Source of the DNA: an uncultured Microbacterium sp.
Lineage (GTDB): Bacteria; Actinomycetota; Actinomycetes; Actinomycetales; Microbacteriaceae
Length of the DNA stretch: 64,000 nt
Direction: 5' to 3'
Assembly (NCBI RefSeq): GCF_937927635.1
Contig: NZ_CALBRW010000037.1
Coordinates: 1-64,000, forward strand
Positions 45,414-54,018 of the stretch are shown here, one piece after another (the stretch's first letter is position 1; every line of letters starts with the position of its first letter). The position numbers were made by a program, and so were the translations under genes. The notes below the pieces were generated by a model. That model did not search any database, was not told where the DNA came from, and worked only from the letters and a program-made list of their open reading frames with translations.

Positions 45414-46154
45414 ATGCGTTCAGCGGAGCGAACAGAGACGGATGCCGTGCGGCACCCCTCGCGCGAGGTGTGGCGCGAGGGTCTGGGCGTGGCCATCGCC
45501 ACCAGCGCCTACGGCATCTCCTTCGGCGCTCTGGCCGTGGCATCCGGACTGGATGTCTGGCAGACGTGCGTGCTGAGCCTGGTGATGTTCACCGGCGGCT
45601 CGCAGTTCGCGTTCATCGGCGTGCTCGGCGCAGGCGGGCTGGCGGCGCTGCCCTCCGCAGTGGCATCGGCGGCGCTGCTGGGGGTGCGCAACGTGGCCTA
45701 CGGCATGCGGATGTCGGGCATCATCGGCCGCGGGTTCCTCAAGCGCGCCGCGGCAGCGCAGGTCACCATCGACGAGTCGACCGCCGTCGCGATCTCGCAG
45801 GACGACCCGAAGCTCGGCCGACTGGGATTCTGGATCACGGGTCTGGGCGTGTTCGTCGGCTGGAATCTCACCACCCTGGCGGGGGCGCTGCTGGGTGACG
45901 TGCTGGGCGACCCGAAGGCGTGGGGCCTGGATGCCGCGGCTGCCGCGGCCTTCCTGGCACTGCTGTGGCCTCGGCTCAGGGAGCGTCAGGCTGTGGCGGT
46001 CGGTGTGGCGGCGGCCGTGGTCGCGGCGGTCCTCACGCCGGTGCTCATGCCCGGCCTGCCGGTGCTGGTGGCCGCTGTGGTCGCGATCGTGGTCGGCTGG
46101 TTCAACTGGCTCGGGCGCGATGCGGCACCCGCCTGCGAGGAGGCTGCGAAGTGA
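45414..46154 (+). CDS. azlC: AzlC-type branched-chain amino acid exporter, large subunit
   Basis: The protein has 246 residues and about seven membrane helices. The family signature TSAYGISFGALAVASGLDVWQTCVLSLVMFTGGSQFAF is at about 22-59. With AzlD it exports branched-chain amino acids or related compounds. Four in-frame ATGs lie close together; the one at 45414 is chosen because the promoter predicts transcription starting there. It overlaps azlD by four bases (GTGA). Confidence 0.9.
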   Translation: MRSAERTETDAVRHPSREVWREGLGVAIATSAYGISFGALAVASGLDVWQTCVLSLVMFTGGSQFAFIGVLGAGGLAALPSAVASAALLGVRNVAYGMRMSGIIGRGFLKRAAAAQVTIDESTAVAISQDDPKLGRLGFWITGLGVFVGWNLTTLAGALLGDVLGDPKAWGLDAAAAAAFLALLWPRLRERQAVAVGVAAAVVAAVLTPVLMPGLPVLVAAVVAIVVGWFNWLGRDAAPACEEAAK

Positions 46155-46465
46155 CGATCTGGAGCGCCGTGCTGCTGGCCGCCTGCATCTGCGTGGGGCA
46201 GAAGCTCATCGGCTACCTCGTGCCCGCCAAGCTGCTCGAGGCGCCGCGCACAGCACGCATCTCCGACCTGCTGACCGTGGCGCTGCTGGGGGCGCTGGTG
46301 GCCGTGCAGTCGCTGGGCGCGGGGCAGGCGATCCTCGTGGACGCCAGGGTGCCTGCCGTGCTGGTGGCCGCTGGCCTGCTGTGGATGCGGCAGTCGTTCC
46401 TGGTGGTCGTCGCCGCGGCGGCCGCCGTGGCCGCTCTCCTGCGGCTGGTGGGCTGGGCCGCCTGA
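46151..46465 (+). CDS. azlD: AzlD-type branched-chain amino acid exporter, small subunit
   Basis: The protein has 104 residues and four hydrophobic segments (starting MTIWSAVLLAACICVGQKLIGYLVP), the standard size for AzlD. It is the obligate partner of AzlC. Its GTG start overlaps the azlC stop. Confidence 0.9.
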   Translation: MTIWSAVLLAACICVGQKLIGYLVPAKLLEAPRTARISDLLTVALLGALVAVQSLGAGQAILVDARVPAVLVAAGLLWMRQSFLVVVAAAAAVAALLRLVGWAA

Positions 46466-46503
46466 GGGGGTGCGCTCACAGCATCCGCCGCTACGCTGAC
46501 CCC

Positions 46504-46914
46504 GTGCGCTCCGTCCTCTCCCGTGGTCTGTCCTGGCTCGCCGCCGCCCTCATCGGCGCGGTCTACGGCGTCGCGGCGACCATCGCGCACAGCTACATCC
46601 TGGGACCGGTGCCGGTGGGGCTGATCCTCGGCACTGTGGCCTGCGCCGCCCTGCTGATCGCGCTTCGCGCTCTCACCGGAGACCGCTGGGCGGCTCTCGC
46701 CGCCGGGATCGGGCTGCTGGGGATGCTGCTGGTCATCTCGCAGCGAGGGCCGGGCGGATCGGTGGTCGTGCCGAACACCGCGCTGGGCAACATCTGGATG
46801 TACCTCGCAGCGGGCATCGTGGTGCTCGTGGTGATGTGGCCGGACATGGCCCGGCTGCGCGCGCTGTCGGCATCCGCCGCCCGCACGGGCCGGGATGGCG
46901 CCCGCTCGTCGTAG
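46504..46914 (+). CDS. four-helix membrane protein next to the ferredoxin gene (DUF6113-like)
   Basis: The protein has 136 residues and four membrane helices with short loops. I believe it belongs to the DUF6113-type proteins that precede ferredoxin and dapC in related actinobacteria, but this is memory of context and not a clear motif. The GTG start is 6 nt after TACGCT (46492-46497). Its end is 9 bp from the ferredoxin start. Function unknown. Confidence 0.6.
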   Translation: MRSVLSRGLSWLAAALIGAVYGVAATIAHSYILGPVPVGLILGTVACAALLIALRALTGDRWAALAAGIGLLGMLLVISQRGPGGSVVVPNTALGNIWMYLAAGIVVLVVMWPDMARLRALSASAARTGRDGARSS

Positions 46915-46923
46915 ACTGAGTGG

Positions 46924-47244
46924 GTGACGTATGTGATCGCCCTTCCCTGCGTCGACGTCAAGGACCGCGCCTGCGTCGACGAATGTCCCGTGGACTGCAT
47001 CTACGAGGGGGAGCGGATGCTCTACATCCACCCCGATGAATGCGTGGACTGCGGCGCCTGCGAACCGGTCTGCCCCGTCGAGGCGATCTTCTACGAGGAC
47101 GACCTACCCGAGGAATGGGCCGACTACTACAAGGCCAACGTCGAGTTCTTCGACGAGCTCGGATCCCCGGGCGGCGCCGCCAAGGTCGGCGTGCTGCCCT
47201 ACGACCACGCGCTGGTCTCCGCGCTCCCGCCTCAGGTGCAGTGA
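46924..47244 (+). CDS. fdxA: 7Fe-type ferredoxin
   Basis: The protein has 106 residues with two cluster motifs. The first is [13 protein letters not shown], the 3Fe-4S/4Fe-4S type arrangement with the extended C-x7-C spacing from CVDV. The second is [17 protein letters not shown] (4Fe-4S). The long C-terminal tail ([14 protein letters not shown]) is typical of actinobacterial FdxA. It is a small electron carrier. TAGACT (46912-46917) lies 6 nt before the GTG. dapC starts directly at its stop. Confidence 0.93.
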   Translation: MTYVIALPCVDVKDRACVDECPVDCIYEGERMLYIHPDECVDCGACEPVCPVEAIFYEDDLPEEWADYYKANVEFFDELGSPGGAAKVGVLPYDHALVSALPPQVQ

Positions 47245-48357
47245 GTGGGAGTCCGCGACCTCGCGAACTATCCCTGGGACGCCGTCGAGCCGTACCGGGC
47301 GCGCGCAGCCGCGCATCCTGACGGCATCGTCGACCTCTCGATCGGCTCGCCCGTCGATCCCACTCCCGAGGTCATCCGCCGGGCGCTGGCCGAGGCGACC
47401 GACGCGCACGCCTACCCGCAGACCGTCGGGACGCCCGCGCTGCGCGAGGCCATCGTCGACTGGTATGCGAGACGCCGGGGCGTGCCGGATCTCGCGGTCG
47501 GCAACGTGCTGCCCACCATCGGCTCCAAGGAGCTCGTGGCGCTGCTGCCGCTGCTGCTCGGGCTGGGAGTGGGCGATGTCGTCGTGCATCCGCGGGTCGC
47601 GTACCCCACTTACGCGGTCGGCGCGACGACCGTCGGGGCCACACCGTTGGCGATCGACGACCCGGCCGACTGGCCCGTGGGCGCGAAGCTGATCTGGATC
47701 AACACCCCCGGAAACCCCGACGGGCGCACCTGGAGCATCGACGAGCTGAAGGTCGCCGTCGCGCGAGCGCGCGAGCTGGGCGCCGTGCTGGCCAGCGACG
47801 AGTGCTACGCGGAGCTCGGCTGGGACGGCCCCTGGGCGTCCGAGCCCATCCCGTCGGTGCTGGACCCCCGCGTCACCGGCGGCACGAGGGCGGGACTGCT
47901 GAGTGTGTACTCGCTGAGCAAGCAGTCCAACCTGGCGGGGTATCGCGCCGCCCTGCTGGCCGGCTGCGCGCGCATCGTGGGGGAGCTGCTCACAGCGCGC
48001 AAGCACCTCGGCCTCATGCCTCCCGCTCCCGTGCAGCATGCGATGGCCGTCGCCCTGCGCGACGACGAGCACGTGGTCGCGCAGAAGGAGCTGTACCGCG
48101 TCCGGCGCGAGCTGCTGGTGCCGGCCGTTCAGGCTGCGGGCTTCCGCATCGACGGCTCCGAGGCCGGCCTGTACCTCTGGCTCACCGAGGGCCGTGACGC
48201 GTGGGACTCGATGGGTCGGCTGGCCGATCTCGGCATCCTGGCCGGTCCCGGCCACTTCTACGGCGACCACTCCGCCGATCATGTGCGCGTCTCTCTGACC
48301 GCTCCGCGGGAGCGTGTGGCGGCCGCGGCGGCTCGACTTGCAGCATCCGCTCGCTGA
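47245..48357 (+). CDS. dapC: N-succinyldiaminopimelate aminotransferase (DapC)
   Basis: The protein has 370 residues and is a fold-type I PLP aminotransferase. Visible blocks are LSIGSPVDPTPEVI, the YPQTVGTPALREAI substrate loop, NTPGNPDGR, DECYAELGW and the PLP Lys in YSLSKQSNLAGYR. The ferredoxin-dapC pairing is a conserved actinobacterial arrangement and identifies it as the lysine-pathway enzyme. dapD and dapE are found at 51942-54018. It begins at a GTG immediately after the ferredoxin stop. Confidence 0.88.
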   Translation: MGVRDLANYPWDAVEPYRARAAAHPDGIVDLSIGSPVDPTPEVIRRALAEATDAHAYPQTVGTPALREAIVDWYARRRGVPDLAVGNVLPTIGSKELVALLPLLLGLGVGDVVVHPRVAYPTYAVGATTVGATPLAIDDPADWPVGAKLIWINTPGNPDGRTWSIDELKVAVARARELGAVLASDECYAELGWDGPWASEPIPSVLDPRVTGGTRAGLLSVYSLSKQSNLAGYRAALLAGCARIVGELLTARKHLGLMPPAPVQHAMAVALRDDEHVVAQKELYRVRRELLVPAVQAAGFRIDGSEAGLYLWLTEGRDAWDSMGRLADLGILAGPGHFYGDHSADHVRVSLTAPRERVAAAAARLAASAR

Positions 48358-48400
48358 ACTTGTCGGAATCCGCTGTCAGATCCCTGATCTCTTGGTGGAT

Positions 48401-48430
48401 GTCACAGTTGGCCCGGCACCCGGCTAGGCT
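48401..48430 (+). promoter_or_regulatory. gltA: probable gltA promoter
   Basis: GTCACA (48401-48406), an 18-nt spacer and TAGGCT (48425-48430) form a plausible promoter 82 bp before the gltA start. Confidence 0.4.
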
Positions 48431-48512
48431 GTAAAAGCGATGCGGTCGGATCCCGACAGGCGCCCTGCGCCACACATCGTCCACGACGACACAGACGCAG
48501 CAGGAGGTAGGC

Positions 48513-49802
48513 GTGAGCGCAGCTCAGCCTGACAAGGCGACTCTCTCGATCGGCGACACCACCGCGGAGTTCCCGGTGCTGCGCTCGACCAGCGGGAATG
48601 CCAGCATCGACTTCTCGACTCTCACCCGCCAGACCGGGCACACGGCTCTGGACTACGGGTTCGTGAACACGGCCTCGACCAAGTCGGCCATCACGTTCAT
48701 CGACGGCGACAAGGGCATCCTGCGCTATCGCGGTTACCCGATCGAGCAGATCGCGAAGAACTGCAGCTACCTCGAGACCGCGTGGCTGCTCATCTACGGC
48801 GAACTGCCCACGGCATCCGAGCTGGCCGAGTTCGACGACAAGATCCGCCGGCACACGCTGCTGCACGAGGACCTCAAGCACTTCTTCACCGCGCTGCCGC
48901 ACACCGCGCACCCCATGTCCGTGCTGTCCTCGGCCGTCGCCGCGCTGTCGACGTACTACGAGGGCCAGACGGATCCCGCCAACCCCGAGCACGTCGAGCT
49001 GAACATGGTGCGGATGCTGGCCAAGCTGCCGGTCATCGCCGCATACGCGCACAAGAAGAGCGTCGGCCAGGCGTTCCTCTACCCCGACAACTCGCTGAGC
49101 TTCGTCGACAACTTCCTCAAGCTCAACTTCGGCGTGCAGTCCGAGGAGTACGAGGTCAACCCCGTCATGTCGAAGGCGCTCGAGCTGCTGCTGATCCTGC
49201 ACGAGGACCACGAGCAGAACGCCTCGACCTCCACGGTCCGCCTGGTCGGCTCGACCGGCGCGAACCAGTTCGCCTCGATCTCCGCCGGCATCCAGGCGCT
49301 CTCCGGCCCGCTGCACGGCGGCGCCAACGAGGCCGTGCTGACCATGCTCGGGCAGATCCGCGAGTCGGGCCAGAGCGTGCAGCGCTTCGTGGAGCGGGTG
49401 AAGAACAAGGAGGACGGCGTCAAGCTGATGGGCTTCGGGCACCGCGTCTACAAGAACTACGACCCGCGCGCCAAGCTCGTCAAGGAGGCAGCCGACGAGG
49501 TGCTCGCCGAGCTCGGCGTGAGCGACCCGCTGCTGGATCTGGCCAAGGAGCTCGAGGAGATCGCCCTTGCGGACGACTACTTCAAGGAGCGTCGCCTGTA
49601 CCCGAACGTCGACTTCTACACCGGCGTGATCTACAAGGCCATGGGCTTCCCGACCCGCATGTTCACCGTGCTGTTCGCCATCGGCCGCCTGCCCGGCTGG
49701 CTGGCGCAGTGGCGCGAGCTGAACCTCGACCCGCAGACCAAGATCGGCCGCCCGCAGCAGCTGTACATCGGCGCACCCGAGCGGCAGTTCCCCGCGCGCT
49801 GA
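48513..49802 (+). CDS. gltA: citrate synthase
   Basis: The protein has 429 residues and is the long type II form. Catalytic regions are visible: the His in SGPLHGGANEAV, the His in GFGHRVYKNYDPR and the Asp region in NVDFYTGVIYKAMGF. It condenses acetyl-CoA with oxaloacetate at the entry of the TCA cycle. AGGAGG lies 6 nt before the GTG. It has its own promoter and ends at a large palindrome (49882-49948). Confidence 0.96.
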   Translation: MSAAQPDKATLSIGDTTAEFPVLRSTSGNASIDFSTLTRQTGHTALDYGFVNTASTKSAITFIDGDKGILRYRGYPIEQIAKNCSYLETAWLLIYGELPTASELAEFDDKIRRHTLLHEDLKHFFTALPHTAHPMSVLSSAVAALSTYYEGQTDPANPEHVELNMVRMLAKLPVIAAYAHKKSVGQAFLYPDNSLSFVDNFLKLNFGVQSEEYEVNPVMSKALELLLILHEDHEQNASTSTVRLVGSTGANQFASISAGIQALSGPLHGGANEAVLTMLGQIRESGQSVQRFVERVKNKEDGVKLMGFGHRVYKNYDPRAKLVKEAADEVLAELGVSDPLLDLAKELEEIALADDYFKERRLYPNVDFYTGVIYKAMGFPTRMFTVLFAIGRLPGWLAQWRELNLDPQTKIGRPQQLYIGAPERQFPAR

Positions 49803-49881
49803 GCGCGGCGCTCAGAGTCTGAACGCCGGTTCGGGATTCTCCCGGGCCGGCTTCGTCGTGTGCTTCCATTGATGCGGAACG

Positions 49882-49948
49882 GGGGCCGACACGCCAGATG
49901 ACGGACGATTCCAGCGAGAACGTCCGACATCTGGCGTGTCGGCCCCCG
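49882..49948 (+). terminator. large palindrome between gltA and the helicase gene
   Basis: GGGGGCCGACACGCCAGATG and its exact 20-bp complement enclose an inner region that carries a second short dyad (CGGAC and GTCCG). It lies in the 269-bp gap between the converging gltA and helicase genes and can end both transcripts. The rest of the gap (to 50071) holds GGATGC-type repeats and no gene. Confidence 0.55.
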
Positions 49949-50071
49949 AAGTGCATGCGGATCCGGGGTGCGTACACCGATGGGGTGCGGGTGCCGAACG
50001 GGTTGCGGGTGCCGGTGGGTGGGTGCGGATGCCGGAGGTGCGGATGCCGGCGGCATCCGCACCTCCGCGAC

Positions 50072-51646
50072 TCAGCGGCCCTGCGGGCGGCTGGCGCGGC
50101 GCGAGCCGGTGCGGCGGCCGGGCTGCTGCTGACCAGCCGGGCGCGCGGCACCGTCGCGGTGCTGGCCGGCGGGACGCGAGCCCTGACGCTGCTGGCCGGT
50201 GGGAGCGCCGGTCTGGGTGCTGTAGCGGGTCTGGCTGCCCTGCGAACGGGCGCGCGAGTGGTCGGCGGCATCCTGACGCCGACCATCCTGACGCCGACCG
50301 CCCTGGCGCTGACCGGAATCCGACCGCGCGCTCTCCGAACGCCCGCCCTCGGCGCGCTGCCCACCGCGGCGGCCGCGTGAGCGACCGGCGGACCGGCCTT
50401 CGCCCGACTGGCCCTGGGCGGGCTTGGCCTTCGGCTTGCCCTGCGGCTGCTTGGGGACGGGCACGTACGCGACCTTCGCGGCGCGCTCGCCGACGAGCTC
50501 GTCGATGATGGCGGGGGTGACGTCCTCCAGCGGCGCCGTGATCTGCGCCTTGCGCAGGATGTCCTTCACGTCACGGCGCTGCTCGGGCAGTGTCACCGTG
50601 ACGACGGTTCCGGCCTCGCCGGCGCGCGCGGTGCGGCCGGAGCGGTGCAGGTACGCCTTGTGCTCCACGGGCGGATCCACGTGCACGACCAGCTCGACAT
50701 GGTCGACGTGCACGCCGCGGGCGGCCACGTCGGTGGCCACCAGCACGCGCACGCCGCCGTCGGCGGGGTCGGCGTTGAACGCGGCGAGGTTGCGCTCGCG
50801 GGCGTTCTGACCCAGGTTGCCCTGCAGGTCGACGGCGGGGATGCCGGAGGAGGTCAGCTGCTTGGCGAGCTTCTTGGCGTGGTGCTTGGTGCGGGTGAAC
50901 AGGATGCGACGGCCGGTGCCGGATGCCAGCGCGGTCACCAGGTGCTTCTTGGCGTCGGCATCCGCCGCGACCAGCACGCGGTGGGTCATCTCGCCGACCG
51001 GCACGCTGGCCTCGTCGACCTCGTGGCTGACCGCGTCGTGCAGGAACTTCCGCGCGAGCGTGTCGATGCCGTGGTCGAGGGTGGCGCTGAACAGCAGGCG
51101 CTGCCCGTTCTTCGGGGTGGCGCTCAGGATGCGGGTGACGCCGGGCAGGAAGCCCAGGTCGGCCATGTGGTCGGCCTCGTCCAGCACAGCCACCTCCACG
51201 GCATCCAGCGAGACGACGCCCTGCTTCATGAGGTCCTCGAGACGCCCGGGGCACGCCACGACGATGTCGACGCCGGCGCGCATGGCCTGCTCCTGCGGGC
51301 GCTGGCTCACGCCGCCGAAGATGGTGGTCACGCGCAGGCCGACCGCCTTCGCCAGCGGGGCCACGGTCGCGGCGATCTGCGAGGCCAGCTCACGGGTGGG
51401 CGCCAGCACCAGGCCGCGCGGGTGGCCCGCACGGTGCGCGGAGCGGGATGCCGCCAGCCGGGCGACCAGGGGGAGGGCGAACGCGATGGTCTTGCCGCTG
51501 CCGGTGCGGCCGCGGCCCAGCAGGTCGCGACCGGCGAGCGAGTCGGGGAGCGTGTCGCGCTGGATGGCGAACGCCTCGGTCTTGCCGTCGGCGGCCAGGA
51601 CGTCTGCGAGGACGGCGGGCACACCGAGATCGATGAAGGAAGTCAT
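50072..51646 (-). CDS. DEAD-box RNA helicase with disordered RGG/Gln-rich tail
   Basis: The protein has 524 residues. The two RecA domains (about 1-370) carry GRGRTGSGKT (motif I), PTRELA (Ia), DEAD as VLDEADHM (II), SATLD (III), and HRSGRTARAGE (VI). About 150 residues of Arg, Gly, Gln and Ser-rich sequence follow, the kind of tail that binds RNA loosely. It probably unwinds structured mRNA or helps ribosome assembly. The ATG at 51646 has GGAG 7 nt upstream; longer in-frame starts would lie in the leader. Confidence 0.92.
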   Translation of the reverse strand: MTSFIDLGVPAVLADVLAADGKTEAFAIQRDTLPDSLAGRDLLGRGRTGSGKTIAFALPLVARLAASRSAHRAGHPRGLVLAPTRELASQIAATVAPLAKAVGLRVTTIFGGVSQRPQEQAMRAGVDIVVACPGRLEDLMKQGVVSLDAVEVAVLDEADHMADLGFLPGVTRILSATPKNGQRLLFSATLDHGIDTLARKFLHDAVSHEVDEASVPVGEMTHRVLVAADADAKKHLVTALASGTGRRILFTRTKHHAKKLAKQLTSSGIPAVDLQGNLGQNARERNLAAFNADPADGGVRVLVATDVAARGVHVDHVELVVHVDPPVEHKAYLHRSGRTARAGEAGTVVTVTLPEQRRDVKDILRKAQITAPLEDVTPAIIDELVGERAAKVAYVPVPKQPQGKPKAKPAQGQSGEGRSAGRSRGRRGGQRAEGGRSESARSDSGQRQGGRRQDGRRQDAADHSRARSQGSQTRYSTQTGAPTGQQRQGSRPAGQHRDGAARPAGQQQPGRRTGSRRASRPQGR

Positions 51647-51838
51647 AGGGATACTCCGGGAAGGGCGCAGGATCGCTGCGCAAGGGGGCGACGGCGCGGG
51701 TTCGCGCATCGGTTCGCCGCTCGAGATGTGACCGCGGACCGGATGCCGGGGCGGAAGTGTGTCGACGACGCAGACGTCTCGCTTCGCGAGGAGCGTCGCA
51801 TCAACCCTAACAGCCCGCCAACCTCGTCCCTGGACGTA

Positions 51839-51907
51839 CGCCGACACCCCGTCGTGTCGCCCACACCCCGGCCCGCAGACGCCCAGAGGCCGGGGTGTCG
51901 GCGGTAG
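51839..51907 (-). terminator. large palindrome downstream of dapD
   Basis: CGCCGACACCCCG (51840) and CGGGGTGTCGGCG (ending about 51903) form the outer stem; ACACCCCGGCC and GGCCGGGGTGT form an alternative inner stem. It follows dapD (stop at 51942) and precedes the helicase leader. The remaining 190 bp to 51647 hold no gene; they are probably the helicase 5' leader. Confidence 0.5.
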
Positions 51908-51941
51908 GGCGGGGTCTCGGCGAAGAGGATGAGGGCGGATG

Positions 51942-52877
51942 CTAGGCGTGCAGGGCCTTGTTGAGGGTGACGCCCTGGCCTGCGCGCTGCCTGGCCTCGA
52001 TGGCGCCGGTGACGGAGTTGCGCCAGAACAGCAGTCCGTCGCGGCCGGACAGGGTCACGGCCTTCACCGCAGGACGGCGGCCGTCGGCGTCCTTCGGCCG
52101 GTCGACCAGCACGACCTTGGTGCCGGCGGTCAGGTACAGGCCGGCCTCGACGATGCAGTCGTCGCCGAGCGAGATCCCCACGCCGGAGTTCGCACCCAGC
52201 AGCGTGCGCGCGCCGATCGAGACGCGCTGCGTACCGCCGCCGGAGAGCGTGCCCATGATGGATGCTCCGCCGCCGACGTCGCTGCCGTCGCCGACCACGA
52301 CGCCCTGCGACACGCGGCCCTCGACCATCGAGGCGCCCAGCGTGCCGGCGTTGTAATTCACGAAGCCCTCGTGCATCACCGTGGTGCCGGGCGAGAGGTG
52401 CGCGCCCAGGCGCACGCGCGAGGCATCCGCGATGCGCACGCCGGCGGGCTGCACGTAGTCGGTGAGGCGGGGGAACTTGTCCAGTCCCTGCACCTGGATG
52501 CCGTGCCGCTGCAGCTGCGGGCGCAGCCGCGCCGCGTCGGCGGGCAGCATCGGGCCGGCGTTTGTCCACGCCACGATCGAGAGATGGGCGAAGATGCCGT
52601 CCAGGTTGACCTCGTTGGGGCGCACCAGCAGGTGCGAGAGCGCATGCAGGCGCAGATAGGCGTCCTCGGTCGAGGCGACCGCCGCATCCAGGTCGATGCT
52701 CAGTGCGACCTGCTCCACGACCACGGCGCGGCGCTCATCGGGGCCTTCACCATCGGGAGCGACAGCACTCTCGGGCAGCTCGCCGGGCCCCAGCGCGGGG
52801 AACCAGGCATCCAGGACGGTGCCATCGGATGCGATCGTGCGGAGGCCGGTGCCCCAGGCGGTGCGCGCAGTGCTCAT
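51942..52877 (-). CDS. dapD: tetrahydrodipicolinate N-succinyltransferase (DapD)
   Basis: The protein has 311 residues, the actinobacterial DapD form. The N-terminal helical domain is followed by the left-handed beta-helix (RLGAHLSPGTTVMHEGFVNYNAGTLG, about 155-180, and GGGASIMGTLSGGG). It succinylates tetrahydrodipicolinate with succinyl-CoA in lysine and diaminopimelate synthesis. TACCGT (52884-52889) lies 6 nt before the ATG. dapE is divergent, with 67 bp between the starts. Confidence 0.94.
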   Translation of the reverse strand: MSTARTAWGTGLRTIASDGTVLDAWFPALGPGELPESAVAPDGEGPDERRAVVVEQVALSIDLDAAVASTEDAYLRLHALSHLLVRPNEVNLDGIFAHLSIVAWTNAGPMLPADAARLRPQLQRHGIQVQGLDKFPRLTDYVQPAGVRIADASRVRLGAHLSPGTTVMHEGFVNYNAGTLGASMVEGRVSQGVVVGDGSDVGGGASIMGTLSGGGTQRVSIGARTLLGANSGVGISLGDDCIVEAGLYLTAGTKVVLVDRPKDADGRRPAVKAVTLSGRDGLLFWRNSVTGAIEARQRAGQGVTLNKALHA

Positions 52878-52944
52878 GCAGCAACGGTAGCGCGGCAGGT
52901 CTCATGCGCACTGTGCGTGTGACGCACGGTTTAGTGTGGAGGAT

Positions 52945-54018
52945 ATGGTGCTCGATCTGACTGCGTCCGCCGCTGACATCACTCGCGCTATCTGCGACAT
53001 CCCCAGCGTCTCGGGCACGGAGGGACCGCTGGCCGATGAGATCGAGCAGAGCATGCGCGCCTACCCGCATCTGGAGGTGTCGCGGCACGGCAACACCGTC
53101 GTCGCGCGGACGAGCCTGGGCCTGCCGCAGCGGGTCGTGATCGCCGGGCACATCGACACCGTGCCGATCAACGACAACGTACCCACCCGCACTGTGCAGA
53201 TCGACGGCGCCTGGCACCTCTGGGGCCGCGGCACCGTCGACATGAAGGCCGGCGTGGCCGTGCAGCTGAAGCTGGCCGCCGAGCTCACCGCACCCGAGGC
53301 CGACATCACGTGGATGTGGTACGACAACGAGGAGGTCGACGAGGCGCGCAACGGCCTGTTCCTGCTGGCGAAGGATCGCCCCGACCTGTTCGCCGCCGAC
53401 TTCGCCATCCTCGGCGAACCCTCCGACGGCAGGGTGGAGGGCGGCTGCAACGGCACCATGCGCGCCGTCGTTCGCACACGCGGCGTCCGCGCGCACAGCG
53501 CCCGCTCCTGGGTCGGCGAGAACGCCATCCACGGTGCGGCCCCCATCCTGACCCGCCTGGCCGAGTACCGTGCCCGTGAGATCACCGTGGAGGGCCTCGG
53601 CTACCGCGAGGGCCTCAACGCGGTCAGCATCCGAGGCGGTGTGGCGGGAAACGTCATCCCCGACCTCTGCGAGGTCGAGGTGAACTACCGCTTCGCGCCC
53701 AGCAAGAGCGTGGCGGATGCCGAGGCGCACGTGCGCGCCGCGTTCGAGGGTTTCGAGGTGGAGATCACGGATGCCGCCGCCGGTGCGCGCCCGGGGCTCG
53801 ACGCACCCATCGCGCAGCGCTTCCTCGCCGCGGTCGGCGGGCAGGCGCACGCCAAGTACGGCTGGACCGACGTGGCGCGGTTCTCGGCGATGGGCGTCCC
53901 CGCCGTCAACTACGGCCCCGGCGATCCGCACCTCGCGCACCACGATGAGGAGCGGGTCCCGCTGGCGCAGATCGAGGCTGTCGAACGCGGGCTGCGCGCG
54001 TGGCTGACCGGCGCCTGA
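52945..54018 (+). CDS. dapE: succinyl-diaminopimelate desuccinylase (DapE)
   Basis: The protein has 357 residues of the M20 family. Zinc-site motifs are AGHIDTVP (about 67-74), GRGTVDMKAG and the Glu pair in YDNEEVDEARNG; a dimerisation domain (about 165-270) and a late His (HLAHHDEER) follow. It releases succinate to give LL-diaminopimelate. The ATG at 52945 is 7 nt after TAGTGT (52932-52937) and is preferred to a GTG three codons upstream that lies within that spacing. The next gene overlaps its 3' end by 19 bp. Confidence 0.93.
   Translation: MVLDLTASAADITRAICDIPSVSGTEGPLADEIEQSMRAYPHLEVSRHGNTVVARTSLGLPQRVVIAGHIDTVPINDNVPTRTVQIDGAWHLWGRGTVDMKAGVAVQLKLAAELTAPEADITWMWYDNEEVDEARNGLFLLAKDRPDLFAADFAILGEPSDGRVEGGCNGTMRAVVRTRGVRAHSARSWVGENAIHGAAPILTRLAEYRAREITVEGLGYREGLNAVSIRGGVAGNVIPDLCEVEVNYRFAPSKSVADAEAHVRAAFEGFEVEITDAAAGARPGLDAPIAQRFLAAVGGQAHAKYGWTDVARFSAMGVPAVNYGPGDPHLAHHDEERVPLAQIEAVERGLRAWLTGA

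Noticed and set aside
52936..52944. GTG at 52936 as the dapE start
   Set aside because: It overlaps the TAGTGT -10 box. The ATG at 52945 is 7 nt downstream of the box and begins the conserved domain.
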